64,000 nt of DNA, taken from Corynebacterium ulceribovis DSM 45146 (lineage in GTDB: Bacteria; Actinomycetota; Actinomycetes; Mycobacteriales; Mycobacteriaceae). Each line of letters starts with the position of its first letter. The stretch's first letter is position 1. Of the stretch, positions 25,858 through 36,553 are shown one piece after another. The stretch is from positions 186,001-250,000 of the forward strand of contig NZ_AQUY01000003.1 of NCBI RefSeq assembly GCF_000372445.1, given 5' to 3'. The position numbers and the translations under genes were made by a program. The notes under the pieces are model-generated. The model saw only the letters and a program-made list of their open reading frames with translations. It was not told where the DNA came from and ran no database searches.

Positions 25858-26929
25858 ACTGCTGCGCGCGTTCCTGCGCCGCTGCGCCCATCTGGTGGCG
25901 CCGTGGCTCGTCCGCCAAGAGCTGCCGGACTGCGCTAATAAAGCCTTCCGTATCGTCAACAAGCACCCCGGTGACGCCATCAACAACGCTGTCGCACAGC
26001 CCGCCGGAATAGCGGTAGCCAATCGTGGGGACGGCGTGCAGGCCCGCTTCGATAACGACTAGGCCCCAGCCTTCCTTGCGCGACGGCAGCAACATAATGC
26101 TGCTGCGCGACAAAATGGTGTGCTTTTGGTACTCGTCCGCGTGTCCGTGGAACGTGACGTGGTTTTCGATGCCGCAGTTGCGGACATGCTCCACCAGCTT
26201 GTCGTGCCACCAGCCAGAACCCACGATGTCGAGGTGAATGTCGGGGAATTGGGTGGCCAGCCGCGCGGTGGCATCAATGGCGTGCTCAATCTGCTTATGC
26301 GGCACAAGCCGGGACAGCACCACCAGGTGCGGGCCAGCGTGGTCGGCTGGGGAGCCGAGTTGTGCATCTGCGGGGGCAGGGTCGACGCCGTTGCGGACAA
26401 TGTCGATGCTGTCGGCGGGAATGCCGAGGGTGCGCAGTTCCTTCGCCGATGGTTCAGAGACGGTGATCCAGCGCAGTTTGCGGTGCAGCCACGGGGAGAT
26501 GGTGCCTTCGATGAACCAGCCGATGCGGCCGAGGATTGGTCCGGCGACTGGCCACTGTTCGCGGTGGCAGTGGTGGGTGAGCATGACGGTGGGGGCGCCG
26601 GCGAAAATGTGGGCGAAGAAGGGCACACCATTTTGCACGTCCACCACGACGTCGGGGCGGCCGAATTTGCCGAGGGAACCGAAACCGAAGCGGGCCCACC
26701 ACATCGCCCACCAGGCACGTGGGTAGACCGAGAGGTGGCCACCGGCGCGGGAAATCTGTACACCGCTAGCCAAGGTTTCGTGGGCGGCGCCGCCGGGGTA
26801 GGCGGCTGCGCGGATCATCACGTCGTGGCCTTGTTCCACTAGGTGGCCGGCGACCCGTTCTAGGTAGCGTTCGCTGCCGCCCCCTTCTGGGTGCGAGGTA
26901 TCTCGCCAGCACAACATGAGAATTCGCAT
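25751..26929 (-). CDS. GT4-family glycosyltransferase
   Basis: A cytoplasmic GT-B enzyme of 392 residues. The N-terminal domain opens MRILMLCWRD and has the glycine-rich acceptor loop (EGGGSERYLERVA). The C-terminal donor domain has VVLSRLVPHKQIEHAI and the EX7E-like motif in PSRKEGWGLVVIEAGLHAVPTIGY. It probably transfers a hexose or mannose from a nucleotide sugar to a lipid or polysaccharide acceptor. GAGGCGAAG precedes the ATG. The start lies only 40 bases from the divergent methyltransferase start, and the 3' end overlaps the preceding convergent gene by 107 bases, so it is packed tightly at both ends. Confidence 0.9.
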   Translation of the reverse strand: MRILMLCWRDTSHPEGGGSERYLERVAGHLVEQGHDVMIRAAAYPGGAAHETLASGVQISRAGGHLSVYPRAWWAMWWARFGFGSLGKFGRPDVVVDVQNGVPFFAHIFAGAPTVMLTHHCHREQWPVAGPILGRIGWFIEGTISPWLHRKLRWITVSEPSAKELRTLGIPADSIDIVRNGVDPAPADAQLGSPADHAGPHLVVLSRLVPHKQIEHAIDATARLATQFPDIHLDIVGSGWWHDKLVEHVRNCGIENHVTFHGHADEYQKHTILSRSSIMLLPSRKEGWGLVVIEAGLHAVPTIGYRYSGGLCDSVVDGVTGVLVDDTEGFISAVRQLLADEPRRHQMGAAAQERAQQFSWQRTAAAVGAVLAQAADDESQHKARPSNCHQAH

Positions 26930-26969
26930 CTTCGCCTCGTTGGTACTTTCCTTGCTTACTCTGGAACGT

Positions 26970-27755
26970 ATGAATTTATCCGTCCCCCTGCGTTCCCTGC
27001 GACGTTACGCTACTTTGTCGCGATCTCTTGGACTTCTCGCGGATTTCAAATACGAACAAACTGATCCCGCCCGCTTCTATGGCCACCTCGCCGATGACAC
27101 CGTTGAACTGCTCACACGCATCTGGCAGGACTGCCAAGGCAGTGCGGGCGACAGCCACTCGGCGCTAGCCGGCCGCACGGTGCTCGATGTTGGTGGCGGG
27201 CCGGGTTATTTCGCGCGCGCGTTTGCCGACGCTGGTGTGGACTACGTGTCCGTGGAGCCAGATGTTGGGGAAATGTCGGCCGCTGGGATTGAGCTGGAGT
27301 CGTCGGTGCGCGGTTCCGGGTTGGATTTGCCTTTCCGCACCGGCTCTTTTGACTTGGTGTATTCCTCGAATGTGGCGGAGCATGTGCCGCTGCCGTGGCG
27401 GATGGCGGAAGAGATGCTGCGGGTGACCAAACCTGGCGGACTCGCGATTATTTCCTATACCTGCTGGTACGGACCATTTGGTGGCCATGAGATGGGTCGG
27501 ACGCATTACCTTGGTGGGCATCGCGCCGCCCGGATGTATACCAAGAAGCATGGCCACCGCCCGAAGAACCTGTATGGCGAGTCGCTGTTCAAAGTTGGTA
27601 CGGCCGAAGGGTTGCGTTGGGCGAAGAACACGAGTGCGGGCACGCTGGTGGCGGATTTCCCGCGGTATCACCCGTGGTGGGCGTGGTGGATTAACCGGGT
27701 GCCGGTGCTGCGGGAGCTAGGAACGTCCAATTTGGTGCTCGTGATGCGCCGGTAG
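26970..27755 (+). CDS. class I SAM-dependent methyltransferase (MtrP-like)
   Basis: A protein of 261 residues with the Rossmann methyltransferase motifs: VLDVGGGPGYFARAFADAG (motif I, about residues 70-90), VEPD (motif II acid), FDLVYSSNVAEHV (motif IV) and LRVTKPGGLAIIS (motif VI). The ATG at 26970 follows GGAA; the upstream open frame to 26916 overlaps the GT4 gene. In corynebacteria a methyltransferase near tmaT and pck, MtrP, is required for efficient trehalose mycolate transport; the position and size fit, but the substrate is not known from sequence. Confidence 0.85.
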   Translation: MNLSVPLRSLRRYATLSRSLGLLADFKYEQTDPARFYGHLADDTVELLTRIWQDCQGSAGDSHSALAGRTVLDVGGGPGYFARAFADAGVDYVSVEPDVGEMSAAGIELESSVRGSGLDLPFRTGSFDLVYSSNVAEHVPLPWRMAEEMLRVTKPGGLAIISYTCWYGPFGGHEMGRTHYLGGHRAARMYTKKHGHRPKNLYGESLFKVGTAEGLRWAKNTSAGTLVADFPRYHPWWAWWINRVPVLRELGTSNLVLVMRR

Positions 27756-27784
27756 TTTCGGCCACTGGTGGCCCGGTAGGTTAA

Positions 27785-27808
27785 GCGACGTTTACCCCAA
27801 AACGTCGC
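27785..27808. promoter_or_regulatory. inverted repeat upstream of fadA
   Basis: The arms GCGACGTTT (27785-27793) and AAACGTCGC (27800-27808) pair perfectly over 9 bp around a 6-base centre. No T-run follows on the plus strand; instead an A/T-rich stretch follows, so the site could be a fatty-acid-responsive operator at the fadA promoter, or a weak terminator after the methyltransferase gene. Confidence 0.5.
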
Positions 27809-27903
27809 CAAGCAAAAAATAAATAATTAAATAGCAACACGGGTCACTCAAACCTCGCTAAAGTGACAAACAGCACATATTTCGACCGCACAGAGGAATG
27901 ACA

Positions 27904-29154
<1,251 letters not shown>

Positions 29155-29222
29155 CCAACCACCGAAACAACTCACCGTGGGGCTGTTCCCGCGGGCATGA
29201 ACACGAAGATAAGGAACGAACC

Positions 29223-31442
29223 ATGACTGACAACATGTTCCGGTGGGACCGGGATGACGCAGGAATTATCACCCTGACCATGGATGATCCGACCGCCAAG
29301 GTCAACACCATGAACGACAAGTTTGTGGCGGACTTGCAGGAAACCGTCAATAAGCTCGAAGAGGCAGTGGCCGGCGGCGACGTCACCGGCATCATCATCA
29401 CCTCCGCGAAGAAAACCTTTTTCGCTGGCGGCGACATCGCCCACATGGTGACCGTCGGCCCCGAGGACGCCGAATCCATGGCAAAGTTCCTCGCACAGAC
29501 CAAGGATGGATTCCGCCGCCTAGAGAAACTGCCGGTGCCGGTGGTCGCTGCGATTAACGGCGCGGCGCTCGGCGGTGGCCTGGAAGTCGCGCTGGCCTGC
29601 AATTACCGCATCGCTGCCGGGGATGTCCGCGCGAAACTTGGCCTGCCGGAAGTCACCCTCGGACTGCTGCCGGGCGGCGGCGGCATCACTCGCGTGGTGC
29701 GCATGCTGGGTATCCAATCCGCCCTGATGGATGTCATTTTGACCGGCGCCCAGATGGATGCCGAAAAGGCCAAAGACAAGGGGCTTATTGACGAAGTGGT
29801 GCCGCTGGCAGAGCTGCTGAATGCTGCCCGCGCCTACTTGACCGGCAAGTCCGATGCCGGAGTACCACGGGCCGTGGAAGCGCGTGCGGTGCAGCCATGG
29901 GATGAGAAGGGCTACCGCATGCCAGGTGGCACCCCATCGACCCCGAAGCTGGCAGTGAACTTGCCGTCCTTCCCAGCGAACCTGGTCAAGCAGCTCAAGG
30001 GCGCGCCGTTTGTGGCGCCGAAACGTGCGATGCAGGCCGCAATTGAAGGCGCGCAGGTCGACTTCGATACTGCGCAGCTGATTGAATCGCGTTACTTCAT
30101 CGAGCTGGTCACCGGCAGCCAGTCGAAGAATATGATGCAGGCGTTCTTCTTCGACCTGAACCATGCCAAGGGCGGCGGCTCTCGGCCAAAGCAGGCTGAT
30201 GGCACCCCGTACCCGGTCACTGAGTTCAAGAAGGTGGCGGTCGTTGGTGCCGGCATGATGGGCGCCGGTATTGCCTATGTGTGTGCCAAGTCCGGCATGG
30301 ATGTGGTGCTCAAAGACATTTCCATGGAAAACGCTGAGCGCGGCAAGCAGTACTCCGTCGGCCTGGAAGAAAAGGCGCTGAAGCGCAGCAAGACCACCGA
30401 GGAGAAGTCCGCGGCGTTGCTGGGACGCATCACCCCAACCGATTCCTACGATGACCTGGCTGATGTTGACCTGGTCATTGAGGCGGTTTTCGAGAACACG
30501 GACCTCAAACACAAGGTCCATGCCGAAATTGAGGCTGCGGTACCGAACACCGCCATCCTGGGTTCCAACACCTCTACCCTGCCGATTACCGAGCTGGCAG
30601 AGCACGTCGACCGCTCCGGCGACTTCATTGGCCTGCACTTCTTCTCCCCAGTGGACAAGATGCAGCTGATTGAAATCATCTCCGGCGACCAGACCAAACC
30701 AGAAACACTCGCGGCCGCCCTCGACTTCGCAGTGGCAATCCGCAAACTGCCAATTGTCGTCAATGACTCCCGTGGTTTCTACACCTCCCGCGTCATCGGC
30801 ACCGTCATCAACGAAGCGATGCGCATGGTAGTTGAAGGGTACGCCCCAGCGACTGTGGAGGCAGCTGCCCGGCAGGCAGGGTACCCGGCGTCGCAGCTTC
30901 AGCTTGCCGACGAATTGAACCTGAAACTGATGCAGAAGATTTCCGCGGAAAATGCGACTGCTGCTGAGGCCGCCGGCCGGAAGATCGACGACGGTGGTGT
31001 GGCGAAACTGGTTGCGGAAATGCTGGAGCTGGGCCGCCACGGCAAGCTCGATGGCAAGGGGTTCTACGAGTACGTCGACGGTCGGCGTGCTGGTCTGTGG
31101 CCAGGGCTTGCGGAGCTGGATTCCGTCAATAAGCACAAGGTGGCCGCGGAAGACGTGGACCTGCAGGAACTCATCGACCGCATGCTGTTCATTGAGGCGC
31201 TGGAAACGCAACTGTGCTTCGATGAGGGCGTGATTGAGGCCGATGCTGATGCCAATATTGGGTCGATTTTCGGGATTGGCTACCCGGCGTGGACCGGTGG
31301 CACGCGGCAGTTCGTGAAAAACTACGACGGGGCGGCGACGAGTGCGCCGGAGCGTCGTGGGGTTGCTGGGTTCGTGGCGCGAGCGGATGAGCTGGCGGCG
31401 AAGTTCGGAGAGCGGTTCACCGCACCGGATTCCCTGCGGTAA
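29223..31442 (+). CDS. fadB: fatty oxidation protein FadB (enoyl-CoA hydratase / 3-hydroxyacyl-CoA dehydrogenase)
   Basis: A bifunctional enzyme of 739 residues. The hydratase/crotonase domain is N-terminal (about 1-200: FAGGDIAHM and AALGGGLEVALACNYR form the oxyanion hole region, GLLPGGGGITR). The NAD-binding domain starts near residue 335 with VVGAGMMGAGIAYVCAKSG, and the dehydrogenase active site lies in HFFSPVDKMQLIEII. Together with the thiolase it carries out hydration, oxidation and cleavage in beta-oxidation. The ATG at 29223 follows AAGGAACG; the longer frame reading into fadA is not used. Confidence 0.95.
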   Translation: MTDNMFRWDRDDAGIITLTMDDPTAKVNTMNDKFVADLQETVNKLEEAVAGGDVTGIIITSAKKTFFAGGDIAHMVTVGPEDAESMAKFLAQTKDGFRRLEKLPVPVVAAINGAALGGGLEVALACNYRIAAGDVRAKLGLPEVTLGLLPGGGGITRVVRMLGIQSALMDVILTGAQMDAEKAKDKGLIDEVVPLAELLNAARAYLTGKSDAGVPRAVEARAVQPWDEKGYRMPGGTPSTPKLAVNLPSFPANLVKQLKGAPFVAPKRAMQAAIEGAQVDFDTAQLIESRYFIELVTGSQSKNMMQAFFFDLNHAKGGGSRPKQADGTPYPVTEFKKVAVVGAGMMGAGIAYVCAKSGMDVVLKDISMENAERGKQYSVGLEEKALKRSKTTEEKSAALLGRITPTDSYDDLADVDLVIEAVFENTDLKHKVHAEIEAAVPNTAILGSNTSTLPITELAEHVDRSGDFIGLHFFSPVDKMQLIEIISGDQTKPETLAAALDFAVAIRKLPIVVNDSRGFYTSRVIGTVINEAMRMVVEGYAPATVEAAARQAGYPASQLQLADELNLKLMQKISAENATAAEAAGRKIDDGGVAKLVAEMLELGRHGKLDGKGFYEYVDGRRAGLWPGLAELDSVNKHKVAAEDVDLQELIDRMLFIEALETQLCFDEGVIEADADANIGSIFGIGYPAWTGGTRQFVKNYDGAATSAPERRGVAGFVARADELAAKFGERFTAPDSLR

Positions 31443-31463
31443 GTGCTAGCCGTCACGGGCGGG

Positions 31464-31501
31464 TGCGGCGACGGTCACCGCTGAGTGCGGCGACGGTCAC
31501 A
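31464..31501. repeat. tandem 16-base direct repeat after fadB
   Basis: GTGCGGCGACGGTCAC occurs at 31464-31479 and again, identical, at 31486-31501, a 22-base period. It is non-coding, between fadB and the gtrA-like gene; each copy contains the short inverted arms GTG/CAC. I cannot assign a function. Confidence 0.7.
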
Positions 31502-31624
31502 GTAGCGATAACAGTTGAGCCACACTCGCCCGAATTGCCCGTTTGCGTTGGGAATCCCACCGGCGGCGGGCGTACGATGGCGGGAACGTTAGTTCACCAC
31601 TAGGTGTTCCCAGCAGGAAAGACC

Positions 31625-32278
31625 ATGTCAGCTACTGTGACCAACCCAGACTCCACCGCCGGCGCCAACGATGCCGCACCAACTGATGCCAACGCTGAGG
31701 CTCGCACTGAAGCCAAGCGCGACCAGCGTGCCCGCACCAAGCTTGGCGTGCTGCAATTCATCAAATTCGGACTTGTCGGCGGTTCCGGCGTCATTGTCAA
31801 CTGGGTGATGGCTGTCATCCTGGTGAAAGTGTTCGCCCACTACGGCATCGGCGAAACCGACATTCTCAGTGGCATTACCGGTTCTCGGTTCAATATCCGC
31901 TGGTACCACGTCTTTTCGACGATTGCCTTCGTGGTGTCAAATGTGTGGAACTTCCAGATTAACCGCGGCTGGACCTTCAAGGGCACGCACCGGCGGCCGT
32001 GGATTAAGCAGTTCGTACCATTCCTGCTCATCGGTGTCGGTGCATTCGTGGTGTCGCTGGCGGTCCAGACCCTGCTGATGAATGAGACTTCTGCGTTGGC
32101 GCTGCCAACGGATGTCTTCGACGGGTCCTCTGGTCTGCGCACGCCGTACTACTGGGCCCTAGCCATCGGTACGATTGTCGCGATGCCGGTGAACTTCCTA
32201 TTCAACAAGTTCTGGACCTTCCGCGCTAAGCGTGTGGCGACACCACCGAATGAGCGCAAACGCTACATCCTGGAGTAG
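31625..32278 (+). CDS. GtrA-family membrane protein
   Basis: A protein of 217 residues with four membrane segments in the GtrA pattern: FIKFGLVGGSGVIVNWVMAV, then FVVSNVWNFQINRGWTF and, at the end, MPVNFLFNKFWTFRAKR. The WxFxxNRxWTF and NFxxxKxWTF motifs are diagnostic. These proteins are thought to help translocate polyprenyl-phosphate-linked sugars for envelope glycosylation. The ATG at 31625 has AGGAAAG upstream. The N-terminal about 40 residues are hydrophilic and Ala/Asp/Glu-rich. Confidence 0.9.
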   Translation: MSATVTNPDSTAGANDAAPTDANAEARTEAKRDQRARTKLGVLQFIKFGLVGGSGVIVNWVMAVILVKVFAHYGIGETDILSGITGSRFNIRWYHVFSTIAFVVSNVWNFQINRGWTFKGTHRRPWIKQFVPFLLIGVGAFVVSLAVQTLLMNETSALALPTDVFDGSSGLRTPYYWALAIGTIVAMPVNFLFNKFWTFRAKRVATPPNERKRYILE

Positions 32279-32326
32279 CGCTATAGGCAGTGCTAGGCGC
32301 TGGTAGCGCGGGCGTAAGCTGGGGTT

Positions 32327-32578
32327 ATGGAATCTCAGAAGAAGTGTTGCGGGCCAAAGTCCTGCGAAAAGACGTCTTGGTCCGACCTTTCCCAAAATGA
32401 GCAGTACGCCGTCCTTGGCGGCGCCGCCGTGGAACTAGTGCTGAAGCTGACCGCATGGCACTTCCTGTACCACGACCCGAAGGAAAAGATTCGCGGCAGC
32501 AAGTGGGCCTGGTTCCCAGTGACATTGGTGAACTTTATTGGGCCGCTGGCGTTCCTGCTGTTTGGTCGAAAGAAATAA
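32327..32578 (+). CDS. small two-helix membrane protein (PLDc_N-like)
   Basis: A protein of 83 residues with two hydrophobic segments (about 30-47 and 60-80). The second, KWAWFPVTLVNFIGPLAFLLFGRKK, resembles the N-terminal two-helix domain found in phospholipase-D-type cardiolipin synthases, here standing alone. A cluster of cysteines near the N terminus (CCGPKSC) is unusual and could bind a metal or be lipidated. Function unknown. It ends one base before a hairpin shared with the convergent phosphate transporter. Confidence 0.7.
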   Translation: MESQKKCCGPKSCEKTSWSDLSQNEQYAVLGGAAVELVLKLTAWHFLYHDPKEKIRGSKWAWFPVTLVNFIGPLAFLLFGRKK

Positions 32579-32601
32579 GCGGGCCTGCTCAGCAGACCCG
32601 C
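32579..32601 (-). terminator. terminator of the phosphate transporter gene
   Basis: The arms GCGGGCCTGCT (32579-32589) and AGCAGACCCGC (32591-32601) pair with one mismatch. On the minus strand the stem is followed by TTATTTCTTTC, so it most likely ends transcription of pit; it may also act on the plus-strand gene that ends just before it. Confidence 0.65.
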
Positions 32602-32622
32602 CTCAATTCGTGTGCGCCGAAG

Positions 32623-34242
32623 TTAGAACAGCACGCGCAGGATGGACACTGTCGCGGCGGATACTAGGGCCGCCGCCGGCAGGGTGATAACCCACGCCAT
32701 GCCGATTGGCTTCATCAGCTTCCAGTTCGCGGCCTTGTTCACCAGGCCCACACCGAGCACCGCGCCAATCAGGATGTGGGTGGAGGACACTGGCAGACCC
32801 AGCAGCGAGGCACCCATCACCACAGCGGCAGCGGACAGTTCCGCGGCGAAACCAGACGCTGGGTGGATCTCGGTGAGGTTAGTGCCCACCGTCTGAATGA
32901 CGTAGCGGCCAATGAACCACAGACCGGAAATCAGAGCGATACCCATGGCCACCATCACGGCCAGCGGCACGGCAGCCTTGGAGTTAATCTCACCGGTCGA
33001 CAGCACGTCCAGCACCGCAGCGAATGGCCCAATCGCGTTGGCAATGTCGTTGGAGCCGTGGGAGAACGCGAACGCCGACGCGGTAAACACCTGCATCCAG
33101 CTAAACAGCAGGAAGGTGGCGCGTTCGAGGTTGTACTTCTGCAGGGAGCGGGCGAAAATGAACACGGCCATCCATACGGCCGCACCGACCATACCCATGA
33201 TGAGGAAGTTATCCAGGGCGGTGGTGTCCATCTTGATGTTCTTCAGGCCCTTGAACAGCATCATCGCGGTGATGATCACTGCTCCGAGCGCCGCGAATAG
33301 TGGCACCCAGCGCTCCAGTGCGCGGTGTGCGCCCAGTTCGTAGCTTTCCTTATTCAGCCGGTGCAGTTCGCGGTAGTAGTCCGATTCGAACTCTTCTGGG
33401 TCGAAAGCTTCGTCACCGTTAATCAGCGCGGCGTCACGTGCCATCGAGTGCGTGTAGGAGATGCGCTGCAGTTCGCCGAGCTTTTCGAAGTCGCTGAGCT
33501 GTTCGGTGCGCAGTTTGTGGCGACGCTCATTCAGTTCGTGCAGCTTCAGTTCGGCCTTCTCGTTGTAGGTCAGAATCGACACTTTGATCCAGCGGTACAG
33601 GAAGTAGGCGACCACACCGCCGAGTACTGGCGACAGCACCCACGACACGGCGATTTCACCGATTTTGTCCCACTGAACCATGTCCCAGCCACCCTTGCCG
33701 GTGGCAAAACCAACGGTCAGCGCGGCGCCGACAATACCGCCGACAATGGAGTGGGTGGTGGACACTGGCCAGCCCAGGCGGGTGGCAACCAGCAGCCAGA
33801 CAGCAGCGCCGAGCAGCGCCGCCATCATGATGTAGACGAATTCGTATGGGTCCAGGCCTTCGATGCTGTTGAGGTCGACGATGCCGCTGCGGACAGTGTC
33901 GGTCACTTCGCCACCAGCCATAATGGCACCGGACACTTCGAAAATGGCGGCAACAATCAGTGCCTGTTTCATCGAGAGGGTGCCGGCACCGACGGAGGTA
34001 CCGAAGGAGTTCGCAACGTCGTTACCACCGATGTTGAACGCCATGAACACTGCGAAGCAGATGGCGGTCAGCAGGATGAAGTGGTTTGCACCTGGTGCAA
34101 CGTAGCCCCAGGACCAGATGGTGAAAGCAGTAAGGGTAACTGCCATCAGCCCGCCGAAGAATAGGTGCCAGCTGATGTCTCTGCCTTCGGAGACTTCGCC
34201 GCCTCCGGCTTCTGAGGTTTGCGATTCAGTTACGGTCGCCAA
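32623..34242 (-). CDS. pit: PiT-family inorganic phosphate transporter
   Basis: A phosphate:cation symporter of 539 residues with two inverted halves. The duplicated PiT signature is clear: [17 protein letters not shown] (about residues 68-84) and [13 protein letters not shown] (about 405-417), and each half carries the VSTTHSIVG / VSSTHILIG motif. A cytoplasmic charged loop (about 220-300) separates them, as in the actinobacterial PitA/PitB. It gives low-affinity, high-capacity phosphate uptake. The ATG at 34242 opens [13 protein letters not shown]; its promoter must lie in the 240 bases before the PEP carboxykinase terminator. Confidence 0.94.
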   Translation of the reverse strand: MATVTESQTSEAGGGEVSEGRDISWHLFFGGLMAVTLTAFTIWSWGYVAPGANHFILLTAICFAVFMAFNIGGNDVANSFGTSVGAGTLSMKQALIVAAIFEVSGAIMAGGEVTDTVRSGIVDLNSIEGLDPYEFVYIMMAALLGAAVWLLVATRLGWPVSTTHSIVGGIVGAALTVGFATGKGGWDMVQWDKIGEIAVSWVLSPVLGGVVAYFLYRWIKVSILTYNEKAELKLHELNERRHKLRTEQLSDFEKLGELQRISYTHSMARDAALINGDEAFDPEEFESDYYRELHRLNKESYELGAHRALERWVPLFAALGAVIITAMMLFKGLKNIKMDTTALDNFLIMGMVGAAVWMAVFIFARSLQKYNLERATFLLFSWMQVFTASAFAFSHGSNDIANAIGPFAAVLDVLSTGEINSKAAVPLAVMVAMGIALISGLWFIGRYVIQTVGTNLTEIHPASGFAAELSAAAVVMGASLLGLPVSSTHILIGAVLGVGLVNKAANWKLMKPIGMAWVITLPAAALVSAATVSILRVLF

Positions 34243-34401
34243 TTTTTACGTTCCCTTCGGATCGACCAGACCAATCATGAGAAAACTTAAGGTTCAATTT
34301 CTATAACTTAAGTAGCGAATTCACTTCTTGCATCTTTTAGTTGCGCTACCCTGCCACTGCCCGCGGCCAGTCGTGGGTTTTCCTTTGCTTTTCGACGTTA
34401 T

Positions 34402-34425
34402 GGGGGGGATTTTTCGATTCCCCCC
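34402..34425. repeat. G7/C6 hairpin between pit and pckG
   Basis: A run of seven G (34402-34408) and a run of six C (34420-34425) enclose ATTTTTCGATT, giving a short, very stable stem. There is no T-run after it on either strand. It lies about 160 bases upstream of the pit start codon and may affect the pit leader or promoter. Confidence 0.5.
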
Positions 34426-34482
34426 TTATCCGTCTTGGTAGCACCTGCGCTGTCGCGAGTATGCACGCGTTTTCGCATGCGA

Positions 34483-34516
34483 AAGGCCCGGCCGAGCAGT
34501 TGCTCAACCGGGCCTT
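34483..34516 (-). terminator. terminator of pckG
   Basis: AAGGCCCGG (34483-34491) pairs with CCGGGCCTT (34508-34516), and inside them GAGCA pairs with TGCTC (34494-34505), forming an extended two-part hairpin 44 bases after the pckG stop codon. On the minus strand it ends in CCTTTCG. Confidence 0.75.
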
Positions 34517-34559
34517 GCTAGCTAGTCGCGCCGCCGTCGCGGCCGCTATCTAGGTTCGC

Positions 34560-36386
34560 TTACTTCGCGTCTTCGATGCGCTTCTTCAGTGCTTCGAATT
34601 CTTCAAAGACTTCAGCTGGAACCTTGTCGCCCAGCTTCTTCAGCCAATCCTCGATGGAAGGCAGTTCGCGTTCCCAGTCCTCTGGGTTGACCTGCAGGGC
34701 TTCCTTGACGTCTGCCTCTGGGGTGTCCAGGCCGTCCAGGTTCAGGTCTTCAGCGCGTGCGGTGTAACCAGCGATGGTTTCGTCGGCTTCGACCTTGCCT
34801 TCGATGCGGTCCACAATCCAGTTTAGGACGCGGGAGTTCTCGCCGAAGCCTGGCCACAGGAAGCGACGGTCTTCGCCGCGGCGGAACCAGTTGACAAGGA
34901 ATACCTTAGGCATCTTGTCGCCGCCCTTTTCACCCATGTTGACCCAGTGCTGCAGGTACTCACCAGCGTTGTAGCCGATGAATGGCAGCATTGCCATTGG
35001 GTCACGGCGAACCGCGCCGACCTGGCCTTCTGCTGCAGCGGTCTGGCCGGAGGACAGGGTCGCACCGATGTAGACACCGTGGTTCCAGTCACGTGCTTCG
35101 GTCACCAGTGGGATGGTGTCCGCGCGACGGCCACCGAAGAGAATGGCGTCGATTGGCACACCCTGTGGGTCGTCCCATTCTGGGGCAGCCACTGGGCACT
35201 GGGAGATTGGGGTGCAGTAACGGGAGTTAGGGTGCGCAGCCTTGACATCCTTTTCAGGGGTCCAGTCTTCGCCGTGCCAGTCGATGAGGTGAGCTGGTGG
35301 CTCCTTGGTCATCTCTTCCCACCAGACATCGCCATCGTCGGTCAGTGCGACGTTGGTGAAGATGGTGTTGCCCGGTTCCATGGTCTTCATGGCGTTCGGG
35401 TTGGAGTCGTAGTTGGTGCCTGGTGCCACACCGAAGAAGCCGTTTTCTGGGTTCACGGCGTACAGGCGGCCATCTTCACCGAAGCGCATCCATGCAATGT
35501 CGTCACCGACGACCTCTGCCTTCCAGCCTGGAATGGTTGGCTGCAGCATTGCCAGGTTGGTCTTACCGCAGGCAGATGGGAATGCAGCTGCCATGTAGTA
35601 GACCTTGTTTTCTGGGGAGGTCAGCTTCAGGATGAGCATGTGCTCAGCCATCCAGCCTTCGTCGCGGGCCATCACCGAGGCGATACGCAGCGCGTAGCAC
35701 TTCTTACCCAGCAGTGCGTTGCCGCCGTAGCCGGAGCCGTAGGACCAAATCTCACGTGCTTCTGGGAAGTGGGTGATGTACTTGTTCTTGTTGCATGGCC
35801 ACTCGGTGTCAATCTGACCCTTTTCCAGTGGCGCTCCAACAGAGTGCAGACCCTTGACGAAGAAGCCGTCACCAATCTTGTCCAGAGCTTCCTTACCCAT
35901 GCGGGTCATGATGCGCATCGACAGCACGACGTATTCGGAGTCTGTGATTTCCACACCGAGCTTCGGGTCGTCAGCGTCAATTGGGCCCATGCAGAATGGC
36001 ACGACGTACATGGTGCGGCCCTTCATGGAACCGCGGTACAGCTCGGTCATTTCTTCGCGCATCTGCTTCGGGTCGCGCCAGTTGTTGGTTGGACCAGCGC
36101 CGTCCTCGGTCTCCGAGCAAATGAAGGTGCGGGATTCGACGCGGGCGACGTCCGCAGGGTCGGACAGCGCGAGGAAGGAGTTTGGACGCTTAGCGTCGTC
36201 CAGGCGGGTGAACGTACCCTTCTCAACCAGCTTCTCAGCCAGGCGGTCCCATTCTTCCTGGGAGCCGTCTGCAAATACGACCTTCTTTGGCTGGGTCAGC
36301 TCTGCGACCTCAGCAACCCACTCCAACAAAGCCTTGTTGGTAGTAGGGGCTTCGCCCACCAGACCGGGGATGATAGGTGCGGACAT
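34560..36386 (-). CDS. pckG: phosphoenolpyruvate carboxykinase (GTP)
   Basis: A cytoplasmic enzyme of 608 residues converting oxaloacetate and GTP to PEP, GDP and CO2, the entry to gluconeogenesis. The GTP-type kinase-1 motif with the reactive cysteine is in [17 protein letters not shown] (about residues 268-284), and other signatures include [23 protein letters not shown] in part, [11 protein letters not shown] and the guanine-binding [13 protein letters not shown]. The ATG at 36386 has AGGAGA upstream; the frame opens one codon earlier at TTG. The length is normal. Confidence 0.97.
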   Translation of the reverse strand: MSAPIIPGLVGEAPTTNKALLEWVAEVAELTQPKKVVFADGSQEEWDRLAEKLVEKGTFTRLDDAKRPNSFLALSDPADVARVESRTFICSETEDGAGPTNNWRDPKQMREEMTELYRGSMKGRTMYVVPFCMGPIDADDPKLGVEITDSEYVVLSMRIMTRMGKEALDKIGDGFFVKGLHSVGAPLEKGQIDTEWPCNKNKYITHFPEAREIWSYGSGYGGNALLGKKCYALRIASVMARDEGWMAEHMLILKLTSPENKVYYMAAAFPSACGKTNLAMLQPTIPGWKAEVVGDDIAWMRFGEDGRLYAVNPENGFFGVAPGTNYDSNPNAMKTMEPGNTIFTNVALTDDGDVWWEEMTKEPPAHLIDWHGEDWTPEKDVKAAHPNSRYCTPISQCPVAAPEWDDPQGVPIDAILFGGRRADTIPLVTEARDWNHGVYIGATLSSGQTAAAEGQVGAVRRDPMAMLPFIGYNAGEYLQHWVNMGEKGGDKMPKVFLVNWFRRGEDRRFLWPGFGENSRVLNWIVDRIEGKVEADETIAGYTARAEDLNLDGLDTPEADVKEALQVNPEDWERELPSIEDWLKKLGDKVPAEVFEEFEALKKRIEDAK

Positions 36387-36553
36387 CAAGTTCTCCTGAC
36401 TGTCGTTGGGTGCTCTTCTTCAGCCTACCTATGTAATTCACTTGCGGGTGGGGCGATAGTCTTTGACCTTCCCCACAACCGGGGGCAGTAGTCCTAGACC
36501 GAGTGCTACCCCACCTGCCTCTGCACTCATTACTGCGCTCATCACGTCGCCCA

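Larger units (their letters stand above)
34243..34559. other. intergenic interval between pit and pckG
   Basis: 317 bases with no credible gene. It holds an A/T-rich stretch just upstream of pit (34270-34340) that should contain its promoter, a G-run/C-run hairpin at 34402-34425, a 14-bp palindrome TTTCGCATGCGAAA (34471-34484) and the pckG terminator at 34483-34516. Confidence 0.7.

Noticed and set aside
29520..31211. 563-codon antisense frame opposite fadB
   Set aside because: fadB is complete with all motifs; the antisense frame starts and ends at arbitrary places.
34402..34425. Rho-independent terminator
   Set aside because: The stem has no following T-run on either strand, and a better terminator for pckG lies nearby at 34483-34516.
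34947..36491. 514-codon antisense frame opposite pckG
   Set aside because: pckG is unmistakable and full length; the antisense product has unusual Trp/His/Val content and no motif.
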